Origin: Lineus longissimus
Lineage: Eukaryota > Nemertea > Pilidiophora > Heteronemertea > Lineidae
Assembly (NCBI RefSeq): GCF_910592395.1
Contig: NC_088320.1
Span: forward strand, 11,718,501 to 11,782,500
Length of the DNA stretch: 64,000 nt
Reading direction: 5' to 3'
Part shown: positions 56,224-64,000 of the stretch, one piece after another
Layout of the letters: the number at the start of each line of letters is the position of its first letter
Position numbering within the stretch: position 1 is the stretch's first letter
Made by a program: the position numbers and the translations under genes
Notes under the pieces: model-generated
The model's database searches: none
What the model saw: only the letters and a program-made list of their open reading frames with translations
What the model was told of the DNA's origin: nothing

Positions 56224-58188
56224 ATGGATAAAGGTGAAACAGGGAAGTTCAATTCTTCCCAGTCCCTGGACACTGAACAATGCTCGCAGTACACACAGAA
56301 CTGTACATCATGTACACTTGGCTGTACAAAGTGCATGCAAGATTCTGAAACGGATTCAATACCCCCAGGACAAGCCTGGGCTGAACGGTTCGACAATGAA
56401 CTAATAAATCTCCCTAGAGATTCTTATGTCGATAAGTTATTAAGTATCGTGGACGCAAACGTCCAAATGGTCGATCTTTATCGAACACGGTTGTGTGGAA
56501 AAGCTAAGCGTCTTCGACCAACTGAGTGTCCCCCGGGAGAACCGTTGAGGAGGAAAACCACAAAAGCTGCCAGCAAAACATGCAAATTCGCGAAGGACTG
56601 CTACGTGCTACAGGCTTTCATTGATGGGGCAGCCATCGATGATGTGAAAGAAGTTTTCTACAGTCACGGTAGATCACCGTCCAGTCAACAACACAGTGAT
56701 GGAGTCGTCACGGTGTTTTCACAACCTCAAACTACAGGCATTAACGAGGACGAAAGTGTCAACAACGAGTGCCAATCAGCCCAATCACAACAAACCGAAA
56801 TAAGTGGCTTAAGTTCTCTGGACAATACATCGGCGATTGGAGCAGAACGTTCAGTGGCGAGTGCCGAAACACAAAGATCTTCGAACAAAGGCCAGAATGC
56901 CAACACAGAAACGAAACTGGCTGAGCTGTTCGAAACGGTCAGTAGAATCGAATCAGATTTAACTCTGTTGAAAAAGCGTGATAATTCTGATACAGTGCTC
57001 AAAAAGTGTGAAATTTTAGCAAGTGAAGCAAATGATAGTAATTCGCAGGCAGTTACTGAGATTCGCGCAAATATAGTTACCCTGCAGAAGGACGTGGAGA
57101 AGTCGAGGCAAGGCCGTTCAGAAGGATTAAGCAAGTTCAAATCATTCAAAGAGGATGTGGATTACCATATTCTCAGTCTCACGAAGGAGAATTCGTTCCT
57201 CAAGGAGGAATGTGATAAACTTAAAAAATGTGATAAACTTAAAAAATCGATAGAGAGAGAAAAGGGAAAAGCTGATAATTTAGAAAAACGTCTTGTTGAA
57301 CAAAAGACTTACTTTGCGAATCAGCTCAACCCATTATTAGGCAAGGTCAATATGTTTGGTAAACTTCCGGGTGAATTTGCAGAATGCAAACTTTCGTGCG
57401 AAAGAATTAAGGATATGCGCGATTCCGGCATAAGCAAACTCCGTAGTGATATCAAGCTAATGAAAGCGGACATAAAAACAACTGCAGAAACAATGGAGAA
57501 GTTGAATAACATTGATCAATGCCTCATTCCCAAAATGGAGAAAGACTCAACGTCACTGAGAGCCAGGATTAGTCAGGTGGAGCGAGATATATGCCGCATG
57601 AGATCGTCGTCGGACAGCTACTCTACCGTTACCGCAAAACCAATGCACCCCACGCCGCATATACTTCAACAACAGGCTCTATCTGAACGACAATCATCAA
57701 GAGCTGCAACACTGGTAAAAGAGAATAACACGTCGGATCGACAAGCATCTAAGGCTACACCGCTTGCAGAAGAGAATAACCCAATTGATCGACAAGCATC
57801 TAGAGCTGCAGTACATGTAAACGAGGAGAACAGAACAGCTAAGCTGGTTGAAAAGAACACTCCGATCGTTCAGAAAACTGGTACCCCACAGAAGATCACC
57901 ACCGTCATCGGCGTCAGCAAGGAAATGCGGTTTCAAGGCGTGGCCCGGAAACAACGTCGGAGAAGAGCTGTGATTTTCGTAGGACGTATTGCGCTCAACA
58001 GCAGTGCCGAATCCATGGTGGAATTTCTTATCAATCAAGGAATTCATAATCCACGCGTTATATTAATCAAGAGCAAAATTCGAGGGACTCAGTCTGCGAA
58101 AGTTATCATTGACGAAGTAGATAAGACTGCGCTATTAGATGAACAGTTTTGGCCGGAAGGAATTCAGTGTCGGGAATGGTGGGACTAA
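56224..58188 (+). CDS. LINE ORF1: coiled-coil RNA-binding protein
   Basis: 654 residues. The N-terminus has a Cys cluster (CSQYTQNCTSCTLGCTKC). The middle (about 230-470) is rich in heptad-type Lys/Glu/Leu sequence predicted as a long coiled coil, including a short duplication (CDKLKKCDKLKK). About 490-550 holds three degenerate 17-18-residue repeats (SDRQASKATPLAEENN and relatives). The C-terminus (about 575-654) reads RRAVIFVGRIALNSSAESMV and ends EQFWPEGIQCREWWD, like the RRM/CTD-type domain at the end of many CR1-like ORF1 proteins. ORF1 proteins bind element RNA and act as nucleic-acid chaperones. The start was chosen as the first Met of the long frame; ORF2 follows 15 bases after its stop. 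Confidence 0.85.
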   Translation: MDKGETGKFNSSQSLDTEQCSQYTQNCTSCTLGCTKCMQDSETDSIPPGQAWAERFDNELINLPRDSYVDKLLSIVDANVQMVDLYRTRLCGKAKRLRPTECPPGEPLRRKTTKAASKTCKFAKDCYVLQAFIDGAAIDDVKEVFYSHGRSPSSQQHSDGVVTVFSQPQTTGINEDESVNNECQSAQSQQTEISGLSSLDNTSAIGAERSVASAETQRSSNKGQNANTETKLAELFETVSRIESDLTLLKKRDNSDTVLKKCEILASEANDSNSQAVTEIRANIVTLQKDVEKSRQGRSEGLSKFKSFKEDVDYHILSLTKENSFLKEECDKLKKCDKLKKSIEREKGKADNLEKRLVEQKTYFANQLNPLLGKVNMFGKLPGEFAECKLSCERIKDMRDSGISKLRSDIKLMKADIKTTAETMEKLNNIDQCLIPKMEKDSTSLRARISQVERDICRMRSSSDSYSTVTAKPMHPTPHILQQQALSERQSSRAATLVKENNTSDRQASKATPLAEENNPIDRQASRAAVHVNEENRTAKLVEKNTPIVQKTGTPQKITTVIGVSKEMRFQGVARKQRRRRAVIFVGRIALNSSAESMVEFLINQGIHNPRVILIKSKIRGTQSAKVIIDEVDKTALLDEQFWPEGIQCREWWD

Positions 58189-58203
58189 ATCTGCCACGTC
58201 ATT

Positions 58204-61200
58204 ATGGCCATAGTTACACGAAACAATTTAGCAATAGCGTGCTGGAATGCACGAGGAATAATGTACGGTTCCCTGTATGCGGAAAATCTGATTATTTCGC
58301 GCAAACTTGACATTCTTGGAATATGCGAACACTGGCTATACCCTGATTCTACAAAATTCTTGGAGTCGATAAACAATGCGTTTTCATGCCATGCAGTCTG
58401 CTCTGCAGACCTGTTTTCAGGTGATAAAGTGCGCAGAGGCAAAGGTGGGGTTGCCCTGCTTTGGAACAAAGACCTTACGCCGTACATCAGAACGCTCGAC
58501 TTAGAAAGCGATAGAATAACTGGAATCACTGTGAACCTAAACAATAAGAGGATGCTCACGATATTCATGGTTTATCTACCGAGTACGAATTACCCAGACG
58601 AATTCTTTATCGAATACATCGATTACCTGTTCCAGTTATACGAATTCTATAGCTCGCTCGGCGAAATCGTACTAATGGGGGATTTCAATGCGAAAGCCAC
58701 AGGACCAAGGATCCCAGCACCACCAGACTGCAGAAGGACTCGTGCGCTAGACTCATTTTTGCGTCGGACTGGGCTTTCATCGATCCCAGTCAGCTCACAA
58801 TGTAAAGGACCCGCATACACGTTCGATCCGTTTGAAGGATCAAACAAAACGCTTATAGATCACATTTGCATAAACTCGCTACTGCTTGAATGTTTGAAGA
58901 CATGTGAAGTGGTGGAAGATGTTGATCCAAATACATCCGACCATTTAGCCGTCCATGCAATACTGAAACTCAGTACCTCAGAAACAAAGGATCATTCCAA
59001 TGAGGAACCATTGGTACAGCGAAAACGAAAACGATTCAAATGGAAGTATTGCGCCCAAACTGATTTCAGCAAAATAGTACAATACCGGCAGGAACTGAAG
59101 CGCCAGTTCCCCGACATAAGTCAGAGTTATTTCTATACCAGTCGCGACATTGACAATGCGTATCAATCAGTCGTCAGCGCTATGTTAGTGGCATCCGCGC
59201 GAACTATACCTGAATGTGTGTTTCGAAAGAATATCCGTCCAAATTGGAAGGAAACGCTCAAGCCACTTCACCAGAGAATGCGCGACGCCCGGCTGGCCTG
59301 GACAGCGGCGGGTAAGCCCAGGGACTCAGACTCGACTGTCTACAGAGAGTATAAAGAGAAGAAAAGAGAATTTCGCGCAGAGTTTCGCCGACAAAATGCA
59401 AAGCTACAACAAGAGTTTTACCGGGAACTTAATGAAAGCGCAGAAATTGACCAAACTAAGTTTTGGAAACTGCTCAAAGCCAACCGTCGGACCCCAAATA
59501 AACTACCGCCACCCATGCGCTTTGACGGAACAATCTTCTATAGTTCCACCGACATAACGCGTAAATGGGCGGAACACTATGAAACGCTCTACACACCAAA
59601 GGTGAAACCGGAATATGACGCCGCCTTCAAACGATTCGTGGATACCAAACTAGGGGAAATGATGCGAGAATCGGCTGCCAATCACGACCCCTCATTGGAC
59701 GCCCCCTTTACCACTGAAGAGGTAAAAAGTGGGATTCGACAGCTAAAGAACGGGAAAGCCGGAGGGCATGATGGAGTAGGCAACGAACACATCAAATATG
59801 GCGGGCATGCCCTTCATGTCAAAATCACAGAACTCTTTAACCTGTTCCTCAAACATGAACATATTCCGAGAGATGCAAAACGGGGAGTTATACATACACT
59901 GTTTAAAGGTCATGGGAAGAACAGGAGTGATCCGAATAGCTATCGGCCTATCACATTGTTACCAGTCTTGTACAAGTTATTTGAAAGGCTACTGCTGACT
60001 CGGTTGCAAAACTGGACCGCAGACAATAATATTGTCTTTCCGAACCCACAACAAAGCGCCTATCAGAAAAATCGCAGTTGTGTATCCACGTCATTTGTCA
60101 TGATGGAATCGATATACCATCAAATCGAAAAACATTCTAAAGTGTACGCTTGCTTCTTGGACACCCGTAAAGCCTACGACACCGTCTGGATTGAAGGTCT
60201 CCTGTATAAACTATTTATGTTTGGTATAAATGGGAAATTCTGGCGAGTTACAAAGAATTGTTATGCTGAAATAGAAAGCTGTGTCACAGAAAACGAATTC
60301 TCCTCGCCGTGGTTTGCGCTTAAACAAGGCGTGAGACAAGGTGGCGTCTTGTCAACGTGGCTTTACTTGTTGTTTATCAACGCGCTAATAGACGAGCTCG
60401 ATGACACCAGAGACGGATTAAACATTGACAATATAAACTGCAGCTCACCGTGTCACGCAGACGATCTCACGTTGCTCTCTCTCGCAAAATGTGGCCTTGA
60501 TAGGATGATGTCATGTTCCTTTCGGTATTCAGTCAAGTGGCGCTATGACTACAATGCCGAAAAATGCTGTGTTATAGTTCTAGGGGAAACCGCTGCGCAA
60601 TGGAAGCGAACAAAAAATGAAAGGAAATGGGCGCTAGGTAACCAGTCGGTCAATGAAAAATCCTCTCATGTTCACCTCGGGATACTAGTTGATAAATACT
60701 TAAAGTCTACGCAGCGAACTATTGAAGCTGCTCAGAAACTGAAGAATACGCTCATGAGCATAATTGGGCCAAATCAGCAGCCAAGTGGTTTCAGCCCAAT
60801 AATAAGCCACAACTTGTACAGAACGATTTGCCTTCCCAGAGCTCTTTATGGAGCTGAAATTTGGTGTCAGGAAATTGCTCTCTCAGAGCTGTTAATTCTA
60901 GAAAGAGCCCACCGTTACTGTCTTAAAAGGATGCAAGGATTTAATCGGCTAACGAGCACAACCGTGTGCCAAGCAATGATAGGCAGTCCTACGCTACAGT
61001 GTTACTTGGACAGAAGGTGTTTGCAATTTTTCAGGCAACTTGCAAAAATGTCTGAAAATTCCCTTCCTTTGAAAGTTCTAAAATGCCGATATGCCAATAT
61101 GGTCGAACGTGCGGGTAAAGACAGTAATAAAAGTTTAGGCTATGTTCCAAACCTCGTAAAGCTTATGGACAAATATAATTGCCGTGAATATCTGACCGAT

Positions 61201-61713
61201 TACTTTGAATCGGATACATGTAGCTTTCCAGATAAAGGAATCTGGAAAATTATAGTGAACGAAGCAACATTACTGTTTGAAAATAAACGATTTGTGTTAG
61301 ACTGCCAAGAAAATGGCCATCAGAGAATACTGAACATTGAAAAGTCTCTAGACTTTCCGTCTATGCTCTGGATTTGTGCAAAGAACGATCCGAACTTAGC
61401 ATCAAATTATGCCTTTCTGGCAAAGTTGTGTACACTGCGTGTCGAACCAACCGAAAAATCCTGCGAACAATGTAACAGCGTCTACACGGACCCTCAAGTT
61501 CACTTTTTTTGTCAATGCACTGCCTTTAGCAGTAACAGGGACCGGTTTTGGGACAGCATTGAGCAAAAATGCGACGTTAATGTTAGTAGCGAACTGTGGA
61601 ATATGATGGACAGTGATTTGGTCGAAACATTGCTGGGGAGGCAAACAGATAGCCTCGATTTTGACGAAATGTCACAAGTTCTGGGTGTTACTGCCGCCAC
61701 CTGGCGGCCGTGA
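58204..61713 (+). CDS. LINE ORF2: AP-like endonuclease and reverse transcriptase
   Basis: 1169 residues. The apurinic-like endonuclease lies at about 8-255: CWNARGI, catalytic Glu42 in ICEHW, MGDFNAK with Asp160, and SDHL with Ser245-Asp-His. The reverse transcriptase occupies about 480-830: NSYRPITLLP, QSAYQKNRSC, FLDTRKAYDTVW (Asp653), LKQGVRQGGVLS, and the catalytic box HADD at 751-754 (His in place of the usual Tyr/Phe). The C-terminus has a zinc-RVT-like Cys/His motif beginning at Cys1087 (CEQC, then HFFCQC). It nicks target DNA and primes cDNA synthesis there. All key acidic residues are present and the frame is intact. It probably relies on reinitiation after ORF1, given the 15-base gap. 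Confidence 0.94.
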   Translation: MAIVTRNNLAIACWNARGIMYGSLYAENLIISRKLDILGICEHWLYPDSTKFLESINNAFSCHAVCSADLFSGDKVRRGKGGVALLWNKDLTPYIRTLDLESDRITGITVNLNNKRMLTIFMVYLPSTNYPDEFFIEYIDYLFQLYEFYSSLGEIVLMGDFNAKATGPRIPAPPDCRRTRALDSFLRRTGLSSIPVSSQCKGPAYTFDPFEGSNKTLIDHICINSLLLECLKTCEVVEDVDPNTSDHLAVHAILKLSTSETKDHSNEEPLVQRKRKRFKWKYCAQTDFSKIVQYRQELKRQFPDISQSYFYTSRDIDNAYQSVVSAMLVASARTIPECVFRKNIRPNWKETLKPLHQRMRDARLAWTAAGKPRDSDSTVYREYKEKKREFRAEFRRQNAKLQQEFYRELNESAEIDQTKFWKLLKANRRTPNKLPPPMRFDGTIFYSSTDITRKWAEHYETLYTPKVKPEYDAAFKRFVDTKLGEMMRESAANHDPSLDAPFTTEEVKSGIRQLKNGKAGGHDGVGNEHIKYGGHALHVKITELFNLFLKHEHIPRDAKRGVIHTLFKGHGKNRSDPNSYRPITLLPVLYKLFERLLLTRLQNWTADNNIVFPNPQQSAYQKNRSCVSTSFVMMESIYHQIEKHSKVYACFLDTRKAYDTVWIEGLLYKLFMFGINGKFWRVTKNCYAEIESCVTENEFSSPWFALKQGVRQGGVLSTWLYLLFINALIDELDDTRDGLNIDNINCSSPCHADDLTLLSLAKCGLDRMMSCSFRYSVKWRYDYNAEKCCVIVLGETAAQWKRTKNERKWALGNQSVNEKSSHVHLGILVDKYLKSTQRTIEAAQKLKNTLMSIIGPNQQPSGFSPIISHNLYRTICLPRALYGAEIWCQEIALSELLILERAHRYCLKRMQGFNRLTSTTVCQAMIGSPTLQCYLDRRCLQFFRQLAKMSENSLPLKVLKCRYANMVERAGKDSNKSLGYVPNLVKLMDKYNCREYLTDYFESDTCSFPDKGIWKIIVNEATLLFENKRFVLDCQENGHQRILNIEKSLDFPSMLWICAKNDPNLASNYAFLAKLCTLRVEPTEKSCEQCNSVYTDPQVHFFCQCTAFSSNRDRFWDSIEQKCDVNVSSELWNMMDSDLVETLLGRQTDSLDFDEMSQVLGVTAATWRP

Positions 61714-61862
61714 GAAAATGTTTAAGGCGAAATAGTTCAGAGACACCTTTACTTTAATTTCTTGATTTGTCTCGTGCAATTTTGATTTGTTGCTTGTTGT
61801 AAATAACTATACATTACTGTTGTTCTGTAATCTTCTAACAAGGAGGAAATAAAGAAATATAT

Positions 61863-62158
61863 AATTCAGAGTATCACAAGCTGTTGTCTGACACAAGGTG
61901 AAATGTACAAAAGAGGTGATAAATAGGACTTTGTGTTTTTACACCAATTTCAAAATGTTTGCGACAATATTGTTTAAATTGTTGGTAAGTGATTGCATCG
62001 AAAATCACTTATGTTGTGTGTTCAATAAATACCGTTTGATACCAGCAAAATCACGTTGTCAACCTAGATTGTAATAATACTAAATGTTTTATTACCAATA
62101 AATATCATACACCTGTGAAAAAAAGTTTTCTTATGCATAAAAAACAAGCTATTTGAAA
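61863..62158 (+). repeat. 296-bp direct repeat, right copy, abutting the LINE 3' end
   Basis: See the left copy. It begins directly after the atata tail of the LINE. Beyond it the sequence of the host TIR element continues. Confidence 0.9.
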
Positions 62159-62161
62159 TTT

Positions 62162-62213
62162 CAGTCAGGGGCTACAATAACCCCAAAGCCACGGGGTAAT
62201 TGTAGCCCCTGAC
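62162..62213. repeat. Hairpin in the host TIR element
   Basis: tcaggggctacaataacccc and ggggtaattgtagcccctga form a 20-bp stem with a 12-base loop. The same phrase is part of the element's TIRs. Confidence 0.8.
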
Positions 62214-62385
62214 CACAAGTCTTTCCGAAGCATTGTTGTAGATAAAATTCTCTGAATTACAGGCAATATTATTGGAAGAGGTGCCACTGCAAGATCCAGG
62301 CCGGTTTTTGTGAATCTGCTGGGAAATCTCTTGCGTAACCTAAGTTAGAGGTGAAAAAAGGGCTACAATTACCCCATTTTACCTT

Positions 62386-64000
62386 CCATCGCGTTTTCCT
62401 AGGAATATTGGTTCTTTCATTGATTTCTTGCTGTGCTTCGATTAAGGTTTGATCGATCCCGTGGTTACTAACGGTGAGTAATTGACATTGTATGTCACCG
62501 TATGTAAAAAAAAGAAGACAAAAATGAACATTTACCAGTTGACAAATCGAGAGAAATGCTTCCTGGTTTCAAAAGCATAAGGAAAATGGGGTGATTACTC
62601 AATGCAAATTTGAAATTTAAGTTCATTCCATTTAATTATGAAAACGTCCAATGTTTGACCCCGCCAACAGTTCTGAATGGTAAAGTCAAGACTGCACGAA
62701 GCGTGAGCTACAGATTCCTTTACCCATGGGTAGTGTTTGGGTCATCATGACGCGGAGGTTGCACTGAGGTTCTATATATATGATACCGTTTTTCAAACTA
62801 ACTCAGAAGTTAGATAATCGCCATCTTCAATAGTCCCATAGGCGATGAAGACAGACGCTTTTCACGGGCAATGATTATTACTTGAACAAGTCCAGCAAAT
62901 GGTTGTGGGAATTGCCAACGTCATCCGCGTTTATGCTGGAACTATTCACCGAATGAGTTCTTACGAATACAGTCAGTTATTCACGAACAAAGTGGCGCTG
63001 ACATAGGGGATACATTGTATTTATCTTCCATATCTTTGATTAGTAAATTTTTCAGCTGACTTGGCTAAGTATAGCCTTTAATTTGAACCGTCATAATCAT
63101 CAATTTGCTCTATTTCCCGGTGTAACAGTGCAGCATAAAATTGCACTGTCCTTTTGGGTATCAAGTGCGAAAACGACTGGGCCGATTTCTTCAAAGTAAA
63201 GTTTGTTTCCTTAAAATTAAACTTGGAGTCGAACAAAATTTCCAGGTTGAAGACAAAACCCTTTTCTTCATTGTCATGATTGCAGCCATTTTAAGGTTTT
63301 TGGGGGTCTGGACAATAGGTGATTTTTACTAATGCATATTCTTGAATAAAACTCGGCACATTGGATGATACACGCGCAAGGAGGATACCGCGCTGACGTC
63401 ATATCACGTGATCACATCCCATATTACTGATCGCTATGGCCAATCAGATTCAGTCTACTGACAGCACCAGCACTGAGCACATCTCCACGACTCACTGTCT
63501 GGTGCGCTCCTATACACAAAAACACCAATAGATATAAAATATTGCAATGCCTAGTATCGATTCCTGTGTAAAAAAAAAATTACAGAGCAGATTAACTTCA
63601 ACGAATAAAAAAGACGTTTGGCGTGGCAAAATTGCGGAAATAATGTCTCCGCTAAAATACACTACGAAATACACTAGGTAATGCTCTACGCGATACACGG
63701 TAGAGATGCAGTTGAGTTTGCTATTGTTTTGACTTAGAAGCCCGTCCATATCATAATATATTCATGTATTCATGAAGTATGAACTCATTTCTGTCCCATA
63801 CAACTCTAAGAACAGTCAATTTCTCCTTAAATCATCACCGAAACCGCGATATCTGCAGGAAGATTTCGTTCTGGTGTCCGAAAATGCATGATCTTACAGG
63901 GGCGCTAACTCGACAAATAGAGGGGATCTATGGGGATCTATGCGAGTTTTAGGTCCTACAGTCTCGAACTTGTAAAATCTGTAAACATGCCTCCAAATCC
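62386..64000. other. No gene recognised
   Basis: No exon identified. Promoter-like motifs at 63394-63447 are listed separately. Confidence 0.4.
63394..63447. promoter_or_regulatory. CRE, E-box and CCAAT cluster
   Basis: A perfect CRE TGACGTCA (63394-63401), a palindromic E-box TCACGTGA (63404-63411) and an NF-Y-type CCAATCAG (63440-63447) fall within 54 bases. Such a cluster is typical of a proximal promoter. The gene it would serve was not found in the window, and direction is unknown. Confidence 0.35.

Larger units (their letters stand above)
56049..61862 (+). mobile_element. Full-length two-ORF LINE (APE/RT type)
   Basis: A 5.8-kb non-LTR retrotransposon has a 175-base 5' UTR, ORF1, a 15-base spacer, ORF2, and a 150-base 3' UTR ending in aataaagaaatatata. 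Both frames are free of stops and the flanking repeats are 295/296 identical, so the insertion looks recent and possibly competent. Architecture (coiled-coil ORF1 with an RRM-like C-terminus, APE endonuclease, reverse transcriptase, terminal Cys motif, no RNase H) fits the CR1/jockey side of the LINE tree; the exact clade is not determined. Confidence 0.9.
55327..62385. mobile_element. TIR element split by the LINE insertion
   Basis: The left end aaggtaaaattgggtaattg (55327-) and the right end caattaccccattttacctt (-62385) are inverted repeats over about 24 bp with one mismatch. Without the LINE and one copy of the 296-bp repeat the element would be about 950 bp. The motif ggggtaattgtagcccc recurs inside it as a hairpin at 62162-62213. 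No transposase. Confidence 0.6.

Overview
This is a repeat-dense stretch of animal nuclear DNA with introns, LIM and Rho genes, a perforin-2 (MPEG1) gene and many transposon families. MPEG1 is absent from the standard fly and nematode models. Together with frequent GTAGGCCTAC-like palindromes and the repeat types, this suggests a marine invertebrate, possibly a deuterostome. That placement is inference; no single sequence fixes the species.

Layout. 1-5.5 kb: no gene; a Mutator-like TIR element with a 9-bp target duplication, an inverted-repeat pair and a telomere-like tract. 5.5-17.1 kb: a BEL/Pao LTR retrotransposon on the minus strand, with near-identical 234-bp LTRs but a gag-pol broken by a stop, three frameshifts and a TIR insertion; a tandem 302-bp repeat array and a 0.9-kb foldback element sit in its 3' part. 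18.3-23.6 kb: MPEG1 in two coding exons on the minus strand, with two MITEs in its 3-kb intron. 24.3 kb: a 100-N assembly gap. 28.8-29.8 kb: a three-exon CRIP-type LIM gene on the plus strand. 30-35.5 kb: MITEs and a 43-bp minisatellite. 35.8-36.1 kb: the last exon of a Cdc42/Rac-like GTPase, with a one-base frameshift. 37.0-38.4 kb: a pogo/Tigger-like transposase that has lost its first catalytic Asp. 38.9-55 kb: more MITEs, a second 9-bp-TSD element, a tRNA-derived SINE, decayed LINE pieces and one possible signal-peptide exon. 55.3-62.4 kb: an apparently intact two-ORF LINE flanked by 296-bp direct repeats, lying inside an older TIR element. 62.4-64 kb: no gene; a CRE/E-box/CCAAT cluster.

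Function. Host genes recognised are MPEG1 (pore-forming innate immune effector), CRIP (small zinc-binding LIM protein) and the Rho-family exon. They do not form a pathway. Most of the rest is layered transposition. The most unusual features are the LINE with an exceptionally long apparent target-site duplication, the BEL copy with fresh LTRs but ruined coding sequence, and the tryptophan-rich tip in the MPEG1 P2 region.
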